A stretch of DNA of 64,000 nucleotides, taken from Circinella umbellata. Lineage: Eukaryota; Mucoromycota; Mucoromycetes; Mucorales; Lichtheimiaceae. A program made the translations under genes and the position numbers. Position 1 is the stretch's first letter. Each line of letters starts with the position of its first letter. The stretch lies in the NCBI GenBank assembly GCA_025093555.1, contig JAIWNF010000024.1, forward strand, positions 186,001-250,000. Reading direction: 5' to 3'. Shown in pieces: positions 1 to 11,856 of this stretch. Below the pieces are notes generated by a model. That model saw only the letters and a program-made list of their open reading frames with translations, searched no databases and had not been told where the DNA came from.

Positions 1-838
1 TACCTTGACTATATTCTTGTGAGTGCATGCCGTTTTCCAAATGCGGTTGTGATGGCACGCCATGGTGGCGCACTTGGTTTTCTACAAAATAATGGATTGA
101 ATTTTTTACACTCAATGACTTTTGATCGATCCAATACAGATGAAAGAAGGGACCTTGCTGGCAGGTAAGTTAGATGATGATGCATAGGATAAATTACGGA
201 ATAAGGAAATATAATTTGATTATAATTAATTAAAATATATCATACACTATATTTTTTTTGAAGATTAAGGAAACATGTTATGAATCCAACAACATGGCCA
301 AATCCAATGATTATTTTTCCAGAAGGAACTTGTGTAAATAATAAATATACAATCCGATTTCAAAAAGGTGCTTTTGAGCTTGGCGTTAAAATTTGTCCTG
401 TTGGAATCAAGTAAGAAATAATGATATGGATGGATGATAATAATAATTATGAAGCATATGGATTACTAATTATTAAAAAAACTATGTTCTTTTCTATTGT
501 CTAGATATGATCGCTATTGGGGTGATCCATATTGGGACACCCGAAAGGTAAATTAAGAAGAATAAAGAGGAATTTATAGACCTTACACATTATAATGAAA
601 GAAGGTTACTTATAACAAATCATTTCTGTAGGGATTTCTTTATTATGGATTTTATCGCATGACTCGATGGATTACGCCCGTTGATATTGTTTATTGTACA
701 CCACAATCTTCTAATATAGGTGAAGATGCAGTAGAATATGGTGAACGTATAAAGGCGGTTATATCCCATGCCATTGGTTTAAAAAGTGAAGATTTTAATG
801 GAATGGCCAAAAGAGATTTACTCAAGATTTTAGACTAA
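1..838 (+). CDS. Glycerol-3-phosphate acyltransferase, GPAT3/4-like (3' part; 5' end outside window)
   Basis: Four exons are visible: 1-164, 264-410, 505-547 and 632-838, joined by GT-AG introns that keep one frame; the stop is at 836-838. The protein carries the PlsC-type acyltransferase block FPEGTC followed by a conserved F-x-K-G-A-F-E segment, then a DRYWGDPYWDTRK stretch and a C-terminal GEDAVEYGERIK block. That order matches animal/fungal ER GPAT3/GPAT4 (LPAAT superfamily). Such enzymes move an acyl group from acyl-CoA to sn-1 of glycerol-3-phosphate, the first step of glycerolipid synthesis, at the ER membrane. The catalytic HxxxxD motif and membrane spans should lie upstream of the window. 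A lysophospholipid acyltransferase of the same fold is the main alternative. Confidence 0.85.
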
Positions 839-3788
839 CAAAGAAAAAGTATAATTTTTTTTTATTTTTGTATAACTTACGCGAAACTTATGTATATAGC
901 ATTTTTGTTTTTTTTTCTCATATATATAATATTACTGCCCTTATCTCTTCTTCCCTCCCTCTCTCTCACATACACTCTCTCTTCGATTCTCAATCATAAA
1001 GATTATTTCATATCCCATACATTAAGGTTTTTTTTTCACTTCAATTTCCAATGCTTCTTATATATGCACTTCCGCTTTAGAGGACACAATGGGGATTTCG
1101 ACAAATACGCTTAGAGACGACAAATAGCCTGAGAATCTAATGACTCTTTAAAAAAAACTACCAGTACATGCTTCTCAGCACCATTCTCTATTCCTAGTTT
1201 CAAAAAGTATGTTGATACCACAACTAAGTTACGCAGTTGGTATCCGATGTTGATATTCTGTTTGATAGAAGTACATATATCGAAATCGACTTTAATCACC
1301 CATGATACCTTTTATATATATACCATTGATAATAGCGTTGCTTTGAATACGTGAAAGAGCCAGATATACATCTATCGAAGTTATGTATCAAGAGAAACTA
1401 AAAGAGGATCGCTAGAGCTAAATGTAAACTAAACATATAAATTCTGTAGACCGTTCGTTTAGTTATATATTGTGGATCTGAACTATATATCAGTAGTATG
1501 TACATATTAAAGTGGTCTTCTTCAATATGCATTATCAATTGTATTTTACTATAAAAATAAGGGAAAAACCATTACTAATATTTATATTTTACTGTATTTA
1601 TCGTTTTAATGTTACGTGGATCTTATTATTATGACATAGTCAGTCAAGTGTAATTGGACTGATTTTTGCATATAAAAAAAAAGCTGGATCCAAAAAGGAT
1701 ATAAAACTTGGGGCTATATGAAAAAAAAAATACTTCAGATAACAATAGTTTCAAATACATACATTTTTTATTTTATGGCAACCATATAAGTCAGCTTGTA
1801 GAAGTTGTTTTAATCCATTTTACAAAAAAAAAACATTTGAATGTATCTTTTCTCTATTATCGCATATCGCACTTACTCGAAATAAAAATAAAGTCTCAGA
1901 AAATGACACTGGTATTATATTCTTAATCTACAAAATTATATTAAGTACTACGGTTAATGATATATTATATAAATTCCATTGTATACATCTTTCTTTAATA
2001 CCATTATTATTATTATGTTATTTATATTAATACAACTTTACCAAAAAAAAAACTGCACTATTTACCCCACCCGCCCAGGTTTTTATTCCCATCACTGCTA
2101 TTTCACTTTTATTAGCTACATATAAAATGCTCAGTAATAATAAGAGTACATATATATATATATATATATATATTATTACTTTAATCATCACTTTTTCTTC
2201 TAATTATTTATAGCTCACTCTCATTTATTTCTATATGCTATTATTATTTTTTGTTAGTCTCTATTCAAAAATATATGATTTTCGCAGCGTTTGGGGAAAG
2301 AGAAATTTTTTTATAAAATTAAATCATGCTCTTAATTCGAGCGCCTGATGTCTACTCAAAAAAGCAATCGAACTTCTGGGTATTTATTTTAGATATTGAA
2401 AAAAAAGGTAGTGGCCCCAAAAGACATTGATTAAGTACTTTGTCTTATTTGAAAAGCCTCAGAAACCATATAGATAATACCCATTATATTTGGTAGTAAA
2501 AAAAGATATTTGAGGTGTATGATAGAAACATAGAATAAATAAATCAATTTAATAATAAAATACAATAAGTGACGAGGAGTACTACTACTACTTTGGAATA
2601 GAATTTTTTCTCAATAATAATATGAAGATTATTATTATAGTAGAATATATCCAGTATGTATTCTGAGGAGCATATATCCTAAATAACTCTATCTTAAGAT
2701 ATAATATAATAATCTTATTTTTAATAAGACTTTTCAGCTCTATCAGAAGAAGGCCCCTAAGAATCTCTAGTACTTTTACTCTCTTACATTTTTGATTCTA
2801 TAGCACTGTGATATTATTATTAAATTATCACAAGAGCAAACGGTATATTATTTTGAAGATAAAAATAATATAGGATAGAACTTAACCAAAATAATAATAA
2901 CTATATATTATTGATACTATTGAGAAATATTATATAAGTAGTAATAATTTTGATATCATATAAAAGTATAATCATCATTAGAATAATATAAGTGCTTAAA
3001 TGTAAAAAAAGATAATATGTAATATTTGATAATATAAAAAATAGAACGCTTCCATTGATGTATTAAATAAAAAATCGTATACAGAGATTTAACGCTTAAA
3101 TATCATAGCATAATAGATATCTAAATAAATGAATATTTTATTTTGAAGATATTTCATTATAACTAGACAAACTATATATTATAAGCTTGAGCCAAAGTTA
3201 TATATATCTTATATTATAGAAATATAAGCTTGGACTAAGAAGGAAAGCAACCAAAATAGAAACAAATATCTCAAAATAATAAATACTTAATAAATACCTA
3301 GCAACCAACATATTATAAATAGCTATTTTTATTTGACTTTATTGTTTTTACTTTATAGTATTTATAATAAAATATTATTTTTTTTCTTACTACTATTATT
3401 ATTATTATTATGTTAATGTTTGTCTTATATTTTATTTTTTACTTAAACTTTTTTTTTACTTTTACTGATACAAATAAAAATATTATTCCTCTTAATCTTA
3501 AAATAAAAAAAAAGGTTAAAAAATTCTAAAGAGCTTATGATATTATTAGTATTTATTATTAATTATAATATATACTCACTATTACTATTACTACTATGGT
3601 ATGTTCAATCGACTAATTTATATAAGAGATTATATTATAAAAAAAATAGGTAGAAAAGAGACCTAATATATATATATATATATAATCTAATTATATAGTC
3701 TCCTAAATATTTAAAAAAAATATATAGTCTTTTAATTTAAGCGCTTAAGGTACTTGGGCCTTTTAAAACCCTCCAAAATAAGAATTTC
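839..3788. other. Gene-poor AT-rich intergenic DNA
   Basis: No convincing gene is visible. The stretch is very AT-rich with many A/T homopolymers and short TATA runs, including a TA microsatellite near 2150-2173. A minus-strand open stretch at 1111-1299 (62 codons) reads like protein but has no start context, introns or family I recognise; it could be a gene relic. Confidence 0.5.
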
Positions 3789-3861
3789 GGGGGTATAACT
3801 CAGTGGCTAGAGTGGAAGATTGCAGATCTTCTGGTCCAGAGTTCGAATCTCTGTGCCCCCT
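3789..3861 (+). tRNA. tRNA-Cys (anticodon GCA)
   Basis: A 73-nt cloverleaf folds cleanly. The 7-bp acceptor stem is GGGGGTA against TGCCCCC. The D arm is CTC/GAG. The anticodon stem is GAAGA/TCTTC with loop TTGCAGA, so the anticodon GCA lies at 3822-3824. The T arm contains the B-box GTTCGAATC. There is no intron. The unpaired base before the CCA position is T, matching the conserved U73 identity element of tRNA-Cys. The gene stands alone in gene-poor DNA. Confidence 0.96.
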
Positions 3862-3871
3862 GAAATTTAAG

Positions 3872-3901
3872 CATCTTCGATTCGAAGATGTCAACATTTT
3901 T
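3872..3901 (+). terminator. tRNA-Cys trailer: palindrome followed by pol III T-run
   Basis: Eleven bases after the tRNA body lies a 9-bp perfect inverted repeat (CATCTTCGA / TCGAAGATG, 3872-3880 and 3882-3890) with a single central base. It is followed by TTTTT at about 3897-3901 and TTTTT again shortly after. The T-run is the likely RNA polymerase III terminator. The palindrome would sit in the primary transcript trailer. Its role is unknown. Confidence 0.55.
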
Positions 3902-4942
3902 GCTTTTTAAAAAAATATTTTACATTTTTTTTTGCTGCGCCATATTTTTATAAAAAAAAAATTAATAAAGTTGTTACTACTACTACTACTACGTTGTTGT
4001 TGTTCATTAATAAATAATTAAGCTTTTTTTATGCTTCTGCTTTTCATCTTTTAAAACAACTACTCTGATATTTTGGTGTTTGTAATATATTACATAACAA
4101 AGCAAACAAATCTGACAGCTAGTAGTAGCAAAGTGTTCTAGTTCATACATCATCTACTGTTATTCCTCTAATTATCATCAATCCCTTGCTAAAGTTTTAA
4201 GCAGCATATCGTGCCCATCAACTGCCTCCCAGACTAATGTTTTAATTATGGCTCTCTGCATTATTCTTCTCTCTCTGTTGCAATAAATTCTATTTTGCCT
4301 CTGCTTTTTCCTTGTTGGCTCTTATAACGCGGTATTCAGTTTTTTTTGTTGTCTGTTTTTGTTTTGGCGACTTGTTGCCTAAGAGAAAAGTATATAGCAT
4401 TTGATATGGAAGAATGGTTTGTGCCATGAGCTCTGGTCGGATTGCCAATAAATCTTCTACTATTATTGTTTTCCCACTTAGTGGACTTTAAGATACTCAT
4501 AATATTTTCCCTATTTTTTAAGTCCGTGGTAGGTGGATAAAATGCATTTCCATTGTTCTCCATCATCTCCATCTTTTTTCTTCCTCACTCGCATTCTACT
4601 CTTCTTTCTTTTATATAAAATTATATTGTTAATAAAAAATACGTCCACAATTTCTTTTTTATTTACAAATCCTTTTCGGTTATATACTCAACTCTCTGCC
4701 ATTAACCTTAAAGTTTGGGAGCTGTTAGAGTGGTCGATTTAAAATAGGGACAATATAAAGATTTTGTTTGTTCTCAGAACAGAATAATAAGGTATGATTA
4801 ATAGATTCACCGAGGTCGACGTAGTCAGATTAAGCACCGTGATAAGGGTAAATACAGGATGGTACGACTTTTAGTTGCCGTCAGCTATATCATATAGACC
4901 TTTTTTCGCACTTTCCAAACATCTCTTATTCCTATTATTCCA

Positions 4943-6165
4943 TAATGCCATCTAAACAAAAGCCATCAAAAGCAACAGAAAAAGCATCAAATCCAGCTGT
5001 TGGTAAAATATTACAATAACTTAATTCCATTGACCCAAAAGTCAAAAATGTAGCGGAAGGATTTTCCTCTTTATTCGATCCCTTTTGACTATACCCTGCA
5101 AAGCTAGTCAACAAAACTTTACCAAACAAGATATCCAAGTGTTGAGGAGCGTTTGTCGTTTTACAACGAAAAAAGGAAGATATTCAGTCTGTGCAAAATG
5201 GCGATGTTACTAGTCAACGTTTCTGATATGCAGAAAAATGTCTTCAATATTATCATCAAATTGAATTCAAACGACCACTCACTCTTCTTCACAAGGCAAG
5301 AAAATCCAAACTTGAAGACAAAAATTCAAAAATTTGGATGTCACGATTATCAGAACATGGCGCAACTAATGCTGGTAAATCGCTCGTACTGTCTTTAATA
5401 AAATCTCTTCTAATATTAAGAGGCCTCAAAGTTCTTCTTGGATTGAATACTTTCAGGATCCAATGCGAGTATCTGCTTGTTATTATTTGAAAAGGATTTG
5501 GAGGTTTGAGAGTTGAGACATCCTACTTAATGTAGGTTCTTAATATTATTCTACTATTACTACTATTTTGTTTTCGATATTTGTCTAAGCTAATAGTACT
5601 CAAGTAATTTTTAAAAGATTAAGACGAGTATAAAAAAGATACAACGCTTGCATATGATAGCTTTGATAATGATCGGTAATCATATGTAGGCTAAAATAAG
5701 CATGTTATCTTGAGTGAACTGGAATATATAATTCAAAAGCTGAATTGTGGAATGTACCAATCAAAAAATGCCATTTGACAGATCTCAGATGACACGGATA
5801 ATGATTATGGTAATGAATTATTATCGAATCATGGGCATTCATTATACAAGAAGCTAAAGCTCACGACTAAATAACTCACTGAAACCAGTTCTCGATGGTA
5901 TATAAAATTTCCATCAATGGCGGAAATGTCCATTCATCCACCCAAACAACAGCAAGAAAGCACGAAAGCTTTAAAGTCATTACAGCCTATATATACATAT
6001 GATTAATATATCTTCTGGATAAAACGATCAATATTATAAGGCTTTTGATAAACGTATGGAGAACGTATAGGGACTCTCCAAGTTGGGAACCTTGAGCAAC
6101 CATGGACCTTGTTAGAGTAATTTCACTGAAACTCACAGATTTCTGGGAAACGGTAAGTGTAAAGG
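4943..6165 (+). pseudogene. Decayed coding-like stretch, family unknown
   Basis: Plus-strand reading gives protein-like pieces in shifting frames: one beginning MPSKQKPSKATEKAS at 4944, broken by stops after about 25 residues; a long open run at 5153-5398; and later pieces near 5900-5990 and 6100-6151, the last ending in a good donor (ACG|GTAAGT). Stops and frame changes separate the pieces, so an intact product is unlikely unless many introns are present. I do not recognise the family; a transposon-related relic is possible. The rest of 3902-7750 outside this block shows no supportable gene. Confidence 0.25.
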
Positions 6166-7750
6166 ATTTTGAAAAGAAACAAGAGCAATTATTTTAGGCG
6201 CAAATTTTGAGTTATGCAAGAAAAGGTGTAGTGCATAATACTCATTACCTGTTTTACGAGTGATACACTTCTTGGTTCACTATAACCCCCTTTGTTTTGT
6301 TACTAAGCTGCTTTGGGGCGAAGGCTTTTTATTTTATAATGCCACGAAAGAGCATCTACAATATACCGCCCACATGGAACAAATACATTATATTAATAGC
6401 GATAGAAAGTCATCCTTGTCCTAACTATTTAGTTCTTTTACCATTTCTTCACGTCTCATGTCCTTCAGCATATTTATATCTTTATTCTGGAAAATTGGGA
6501 ACTTTTTGTAGAAAAAATGTACCAGGCACTTGATATAGGCTAACCATTTTTTTTATTGCTTAGCAACGGTGAAAATATGCTTCGCCAGTAAAATATTTAT
6601 AACAAATACAAAAAGTAGACAGGACCATTGGTGAAGTTTGTATAAAAGAAGTATAATAAAAAAAAGAGGAGAACGAGAAGGCCGAAAAAGCTAAATATGA
6701 CGATCATCAAAATTAAAAATAAAATCATCAGGTGGGGTAAATTAAAAAAGGCCTTTTTTATCGTCTCTGTAAAAACTTGAAGAATATATGTAGTTTTTTT
6801 CTTGTTTCGAATAATGTGTTATATGTACGCTTATTATTGAAGCCACTGATTACGCCTTTTCATATATAAAACCCACAAAGTAGTGTATAAATATACATAT
6901 ATGTAGGAAGTCGTAAAAATTAATGCTAGTTTATTAAAAATAAGCGCATGATAAAGTATGCACAAGAATCATTATGTAGGTATGACAGAAAAAAAGATAT
7001 TAAAATAATAAATCGATCAGTAAAGTACAGTTTGTGCTTCCTTATAAGGTATATCTTCAGTGATACACATACTTCCACTATTAATACTGAAATAACAAAG
7101 GTATTGCAAGTATAGATGATCAGTTTTTAGTGAATATCAAAAACCACTTATTGCATACTATATACGTGATGACTCGCTTTAAGCATTATTATTCGTTATA
7201 TAACACTGATAACCAATAGTGAGTAGAAGCAGAAATAATAAATAATGGGTATTCTTTTATCGAGTATTTTTGCCGAAATAATATCCGAGGTGTATTTTAT
7301 TTGTTGGAAAAGAAGTTGTCTACTTTTTTTTTGTTACTCAGAATAATAATGAAGAAAATAATATCATCTGATCGAATTATTTTCTTTTTTCAACTGTAAC
7401 AAACAGAACCAATTTACGGATATGATCTACAGAACATAAGGGGAAACACAACTAAGTTCTAAAACTGGGAATCTTTTTGATGGTGTGATGTTTAATTCAT
7501 ATATTTAACCCCGCGAAACTTGAGTACGCACTTGAAAGATCCATTTGTTTAGAAGGTGAACAGACCACATCCATCCTTTGCACCACGTTTCAAAAAAAAA
7601 TGGTGGGACGGAGTTTGTCATAATGAAAAAGTATGGTTTGTTTCCATCACGCCACCTCATTTATTTTATTTGCGCGTGTGTATAAAGTCTTCTTTTTCTA
7701 TCTTTAGTTGTTCCAAACATTTTTTTTTCACTTACAACTCTTGAAGAAAA
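6166..7750. other. AT-rich intergenic DNA and HEM13 promoter
   Basis: No gene is seen. A TATAAAG element at about 7680-7686 lies 65-70 bp before the coproporphyrinogen oxidase start codon and could be its core promoter. The rest is AT-rich with short homopolymers. Confidence 0.4.
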
Positions 7751-9260
7751 ATGTTGTCTGCGCGAATTTCTCGATCACTTGCAAGTCGTTGTAAGTTATA
7801 AACTAGAGTAAACTGCACCTTTTCCAAACATATTTTCTAATTGATAAATGTACGTCGCGTCATTTTTTTTATTATTATTATTATAGTACAAACTCAATCG
7901 ACACAAGCATTACGGTCATTGTATGTGTTTTAAATTTGTATTTTCAATTATGGTTCCTTTAAATTACATTTTTTTTCTTGATGCTAACGGTCGAAGGGCA
8001 AATCAAACTAGATCGTCCGGGTGCCAACGTCGTTCTGTGGCAACCGTTACTACAGCAACAGCTGGTTCACGACACCGTCGACGAAACATGGGATATATTG
8101 CCTTTGCAGCCACAACTGTAACATTATCTTACGGTTTATGGCGTCAAAATGAAGCCCATTGTGATGCTGTATCAGATGACAAGCAACGGGTAATTATAAT
8201 TAAACATCTAATTTTTTTTCGGCTCTATACCCCAGATTTTTTTCCAGGAAAGGACTTAAATTAATTATGTCATCTATACATTCAATTAATTTATTAGCGA
8301 GCCGAAGGACCTATCACAGACAGTGATCCCATGCGATTACGTATGGAATCTTTCATCAAGGGGTTACAAAATCGAATTGTTCAAGACATTGAAGCCATTG
8401 ATGGTAAACAATTTTCACGAACAGCATGGCAGCGAACTGAAGGTGGCGAAGGAATCACATGTGTTCTACAAGATGGCAATGTCTTCGAAAAAGCTGGTGT
8501 AGGCGTTTCTGTTGTCTACGGTCAATTACCTAAAGCTGCTGTCGAACAAATGCGCCATGATCGAGGCAAAGAAATTACAGCTGATGGTCCAGTCCCCTTT
8601 TTCGCTGCAGGCATTTCTTTGGTGATGCATCCACATAACCCCAACTGCCCTACTGTTCACTTGAACTATAGATATTTTGAAATTGAAAACCCCGACGGTA
8701 CACCTAAAATGTGGTGGTTTGGTGGAGGATCTGATTTAACACCAGCTTACTTATTCGAAGATGATGCTATTCATTTTCATCAAGTTTTAAAGGATGGTTG
8801 TGACAAAACAGATAAACGCTATTATAAGGATTTCAAACAATGGTGTGATAAGTACTTTTATATTAAGCACCGTGGTGAAGCCCGCGGTATTGGAGGTGTC
8901 TTTTTTGATGATTTGGATGATAAGCCCGCAGAAGAGTTGTTTGGATTTGTCAAGGAAATGGGTAACCGATTCTCGACCTCGTATATACCTATTGTCAAGA
9001 AACGTATGAATATGAAGTTTACACCTGAAATGAAGCGATGGCAACAAATTCGTCGTGGTCGTTATGTTGAATTTAATTTGGTGTGGGATCGTGGTACCAA
9101 ATTTGGATTACAAACTCCTGGTGCTCGTATTGAAGCCATTTTGATGTCGTTGCCATTGACTTCTCGATGGGAATATATGCAGGAGCCAGAGGCTAGCTCT
9201 GAAGAAGCTGACTTGGTAGAAGTACTTAAGAACCCACGGGATTGGGTTCCTTTGGATTAA
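7751..9260 (+). CDS. HEM13: Oxygen-dependent coproporphyrinogen III oxidase, mitochondrial type
   Basis: Exons 7751-7790, 7887-7920, 7997-8189 and 8298-9260 give about 409 aa. The third exon could instead start at 8012, also in frame. The last exon carries essentially the whole enzyme: it has the family blocks TAWQRTEGGEG, GVGVSVVYG, VHLNYRYFE, WWFGGGSDLTPAYLF, HRGEARGIGGVFFDDL and RYVEFNLVWDRGTKFGLQ. It converts coproporphyrinogen III to protoporphyrinogen IX using O2 in heme synthesis. The N-terminus is rich in Arg/Ser/Ala and contains a hydrophobic segment (YIAFAATTVTLSYGLW, near residues 67-82), as expected for import to the mitochondrial intermembrane space. This differs from the shorter cytosolic budding-yeast enzyme. 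The start is the first ATG, and it opens a typical presequence. Confidence 0.96.
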
Positions 9261-9528
9261 ATAATAAATGGATTATAAAGACAGGATAGATGCCTCTTTT
9301 TCTTATTCTTTTACTTAATTATTCTTTATTTGCTTTTATTCATTTTTAATAAAAAGTATTAAACAAAAAAACGACATACAGGCTTTTTATATCACGCAGT
9401 TAAGATTCTTGACAGGTCCACCAATTTTTATCGGACCTTATAAATTATTATTATTCAAAATTCTTTTATTGCTTTTCAACAAAAAAAAAAAAAGAAAAAA
9501 AAAATACACATAAGAAATACCCAAGACA

Positions 9529-11856
9529 ATGTTTGAAGAAGACGAAGAAGAACTTGAATTGCTTCGACAATATGAAAGTCAAAACAATTACGGTGATAAG
9601 CAAGACACTGCATCAGAGTAAATGTGTTTTCTTTGTTTACATTATAATTATGCTTTTTTTTAATTATAAATGCCAATAATATTTTTACATAATATATTGT
9701 TTAGGGAAGAGCTTGATAGTGATACAGAAGATAAGATCATGAGTTTAATCCATTACAGCTCTGGCTTAAAGAAAAAGAAGCAACCTCAAGTACAAATACA
9801 AACACTACAATCACTACCACGACAACGTACGACATCACCAATAACTAATACTCCTACACCTGATGATCTCGATTCAAAAGTGAATGAAACGTCAATAGCA
9901 CCCGAACGATCCATTTCAGATCAAAATGATGCATTTGTATTTAATACTATTCAGGCTCAAGTAAAAAGTAGTGACAACAATAATGACGACGATAGTAGTT
10001 TTTATGATGGCAGTAGCGATAGTGATAACGAAGATGCTGATGCTGGTAACTACAATGAAGAGGAAAAAGAAGAAGACGAAGAAGGAACAAGTGATGATGA
10101 TAGTGGACCAGCCGAAAAAGATAATTTGGAAGGCGAAGAGAATGAAAATAGTGACAGTGATGTTGATGGAAGTATTGATAACCATTTGCATGAAACCAGG
10201 CCATCGGTGACACGTATTATCAATTTGGATGAGGAAAGCCCTAGTTATATAGATGATGAAGAAGAAACAGATGAAGAGCTTGAACTTAATAATAAATTAC
10301 AAGATTTAATTCAGGATCAGGCAAGTGTCTGGAAAGGAAGGGGGTAAATGATTACATATTAAGAACAAAACCTCATTAAACCGGTATTTTGTTATGTATT
10401 TATAGATTGATAACCGTGAAAGAAACCGACGGAGGAGGAGGAGGACAGGACATATTCCAGTTTGCTTTGCTTGTAATATGCCAGGACATGAGAGATCGAA
10501 TTGTCCAATAGTAAGTTTCAGTGAAATAGTGTGTGAGGACTGATTACATGTATATTAATACAAAAACGTAAATATTATAGTGTGCAGAATGCGGTGAATT
10601 AAAACACGAATATCGATGTAACTCTTTGATTTATTGTAACAATTGTAAAAGAAGAGGGCATACTCAGCGTGTAAGTTTATTATAGATATTATGATATAGT
10701 GAGACAGAATGTAGCTGAAAATTATTTTATGTACTAGGATTGTGAATACCCGCGAGAAGCATCAACTATGTGTAATCGGTGTCGATCATCCGGTCATAGT
10801 TCTTCGGTAAGAAAAAATAAACCTTTTCTTTCGCACACACACATATATATTACATATTCGTTTACTTACAATATATACTGTTACACCATGGGAGGTAATT
10901 TAGCAATGTCCCACTATCGTTCATACATATATCAAATTAGATAATCCTACACCGCCTTCTGAGCCTATTGTTCGGTATTGCTACTCTTGTGGTAGTCAAT
11001 ATCATTATGGTGATGTATGTGATTCTATTATTTGAAAAGAAAGTGGAAGAGGAAGTAGATGGAATTGGTTTGTGTGGTGACCAAGCTTATTGTAGAGGCT
11101 AACTAGTTCATATTTTAGGAATGTCCAACGCTACCTGATCGCTTGAGGCAATTTCGTACACCATTTTCGATCGACAGTACCCGACATGACCAGCGATTTA
11201 TTTCCGAAACACCATCAAGAGGAAGTAGCTCTTCAGAATATCGACGAAATTATTCAAGTGAACGAAGGAGTGGAGATAGCCGGAGAGGAGGAAGAGAAAG
11301 AGATCAGAGTGATGATCTAGATGATTTCTTCGGAGCTAGAACTTTACGTTATGGACGACAACAACAGCAACCAGACCCACAGCAATATAATGGTAATAAT
11401 CGTCGCCACGAGGGATCAAACTCTTTACATCATCATCAACCAGTAGCGCAAGCACAGCGTAATCGTACTCGGCACCAACACGAACCTTATCCTAACAGCA
11501 GACAACAAAGAGAGCAAGTAAGAAATCAACCAAGGATACAACCATCACCACCAGTATCACAACCATCATATCGTGGCAGCTATAGCAACAGCAACAACAA
11601 TAATGTTAATCGCAATAATACACAATTACAAAGAGGTACAGGAAGTAATAATTGGAACGCAATCCCACAACCTACTCGTTCAGGCACCATGAATGTAAAT
11701 AATGCAGCAAGGCAACAAAGACAGCAACATGCAATGGATTTCCCACGGGGTAATAACAACACTAATGGGCTTCCTAGGCCCAGCTCAAGTGGCGTGATTG
11801 TTCCTCAAGTCAATAAGCAAACAGGATCTAGATATCGAGGGGGTTATCGAAGATAA
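9529..11856 (+). CDS. Five-zinc-knuckle RNA-binding protein, Air1/Air2-like (TRAMP complex)
   Basis: Seven exons are inferred: 9529-9617, 9705-10320, 10406-10510, 10581-10670, 10738-10807, 10904-11014 and 11119-11856 (about 605 aa). An acidic Asp/Glu/Ser-rich N-terminal half precedes five consecutive CCHC knuckles, among them CFACNMPGHERSNC, CNNCKRRGHTQRDC and CYSCGSQYHYGDEC. An Arg/Gln/Asn-rich tail ending RGGYRR follows. Five knuckles between disordered arms is the layout of Air1/Air2, which join Trf4/5 and Mtr4 in TRAMP to mark nuclear RNAs for the exosome. Two oddities: the second intron must use a GC donor (CAG|GCAAGT at 10321) to stay in frame, and the join 10807/10904 is one base off under the GT-AG rule although knuckle four would otherwise be complete. 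Other CCHC proteins remain possible. Confidence 0.82.

Noticed and set aside
9916..10213. Antisense ORFs opposite the Air-like gene
   Set aside because: Mirror of the Asp/Glu/Asn-rich coding sequence; hydrophobic or His-rich artefacts.
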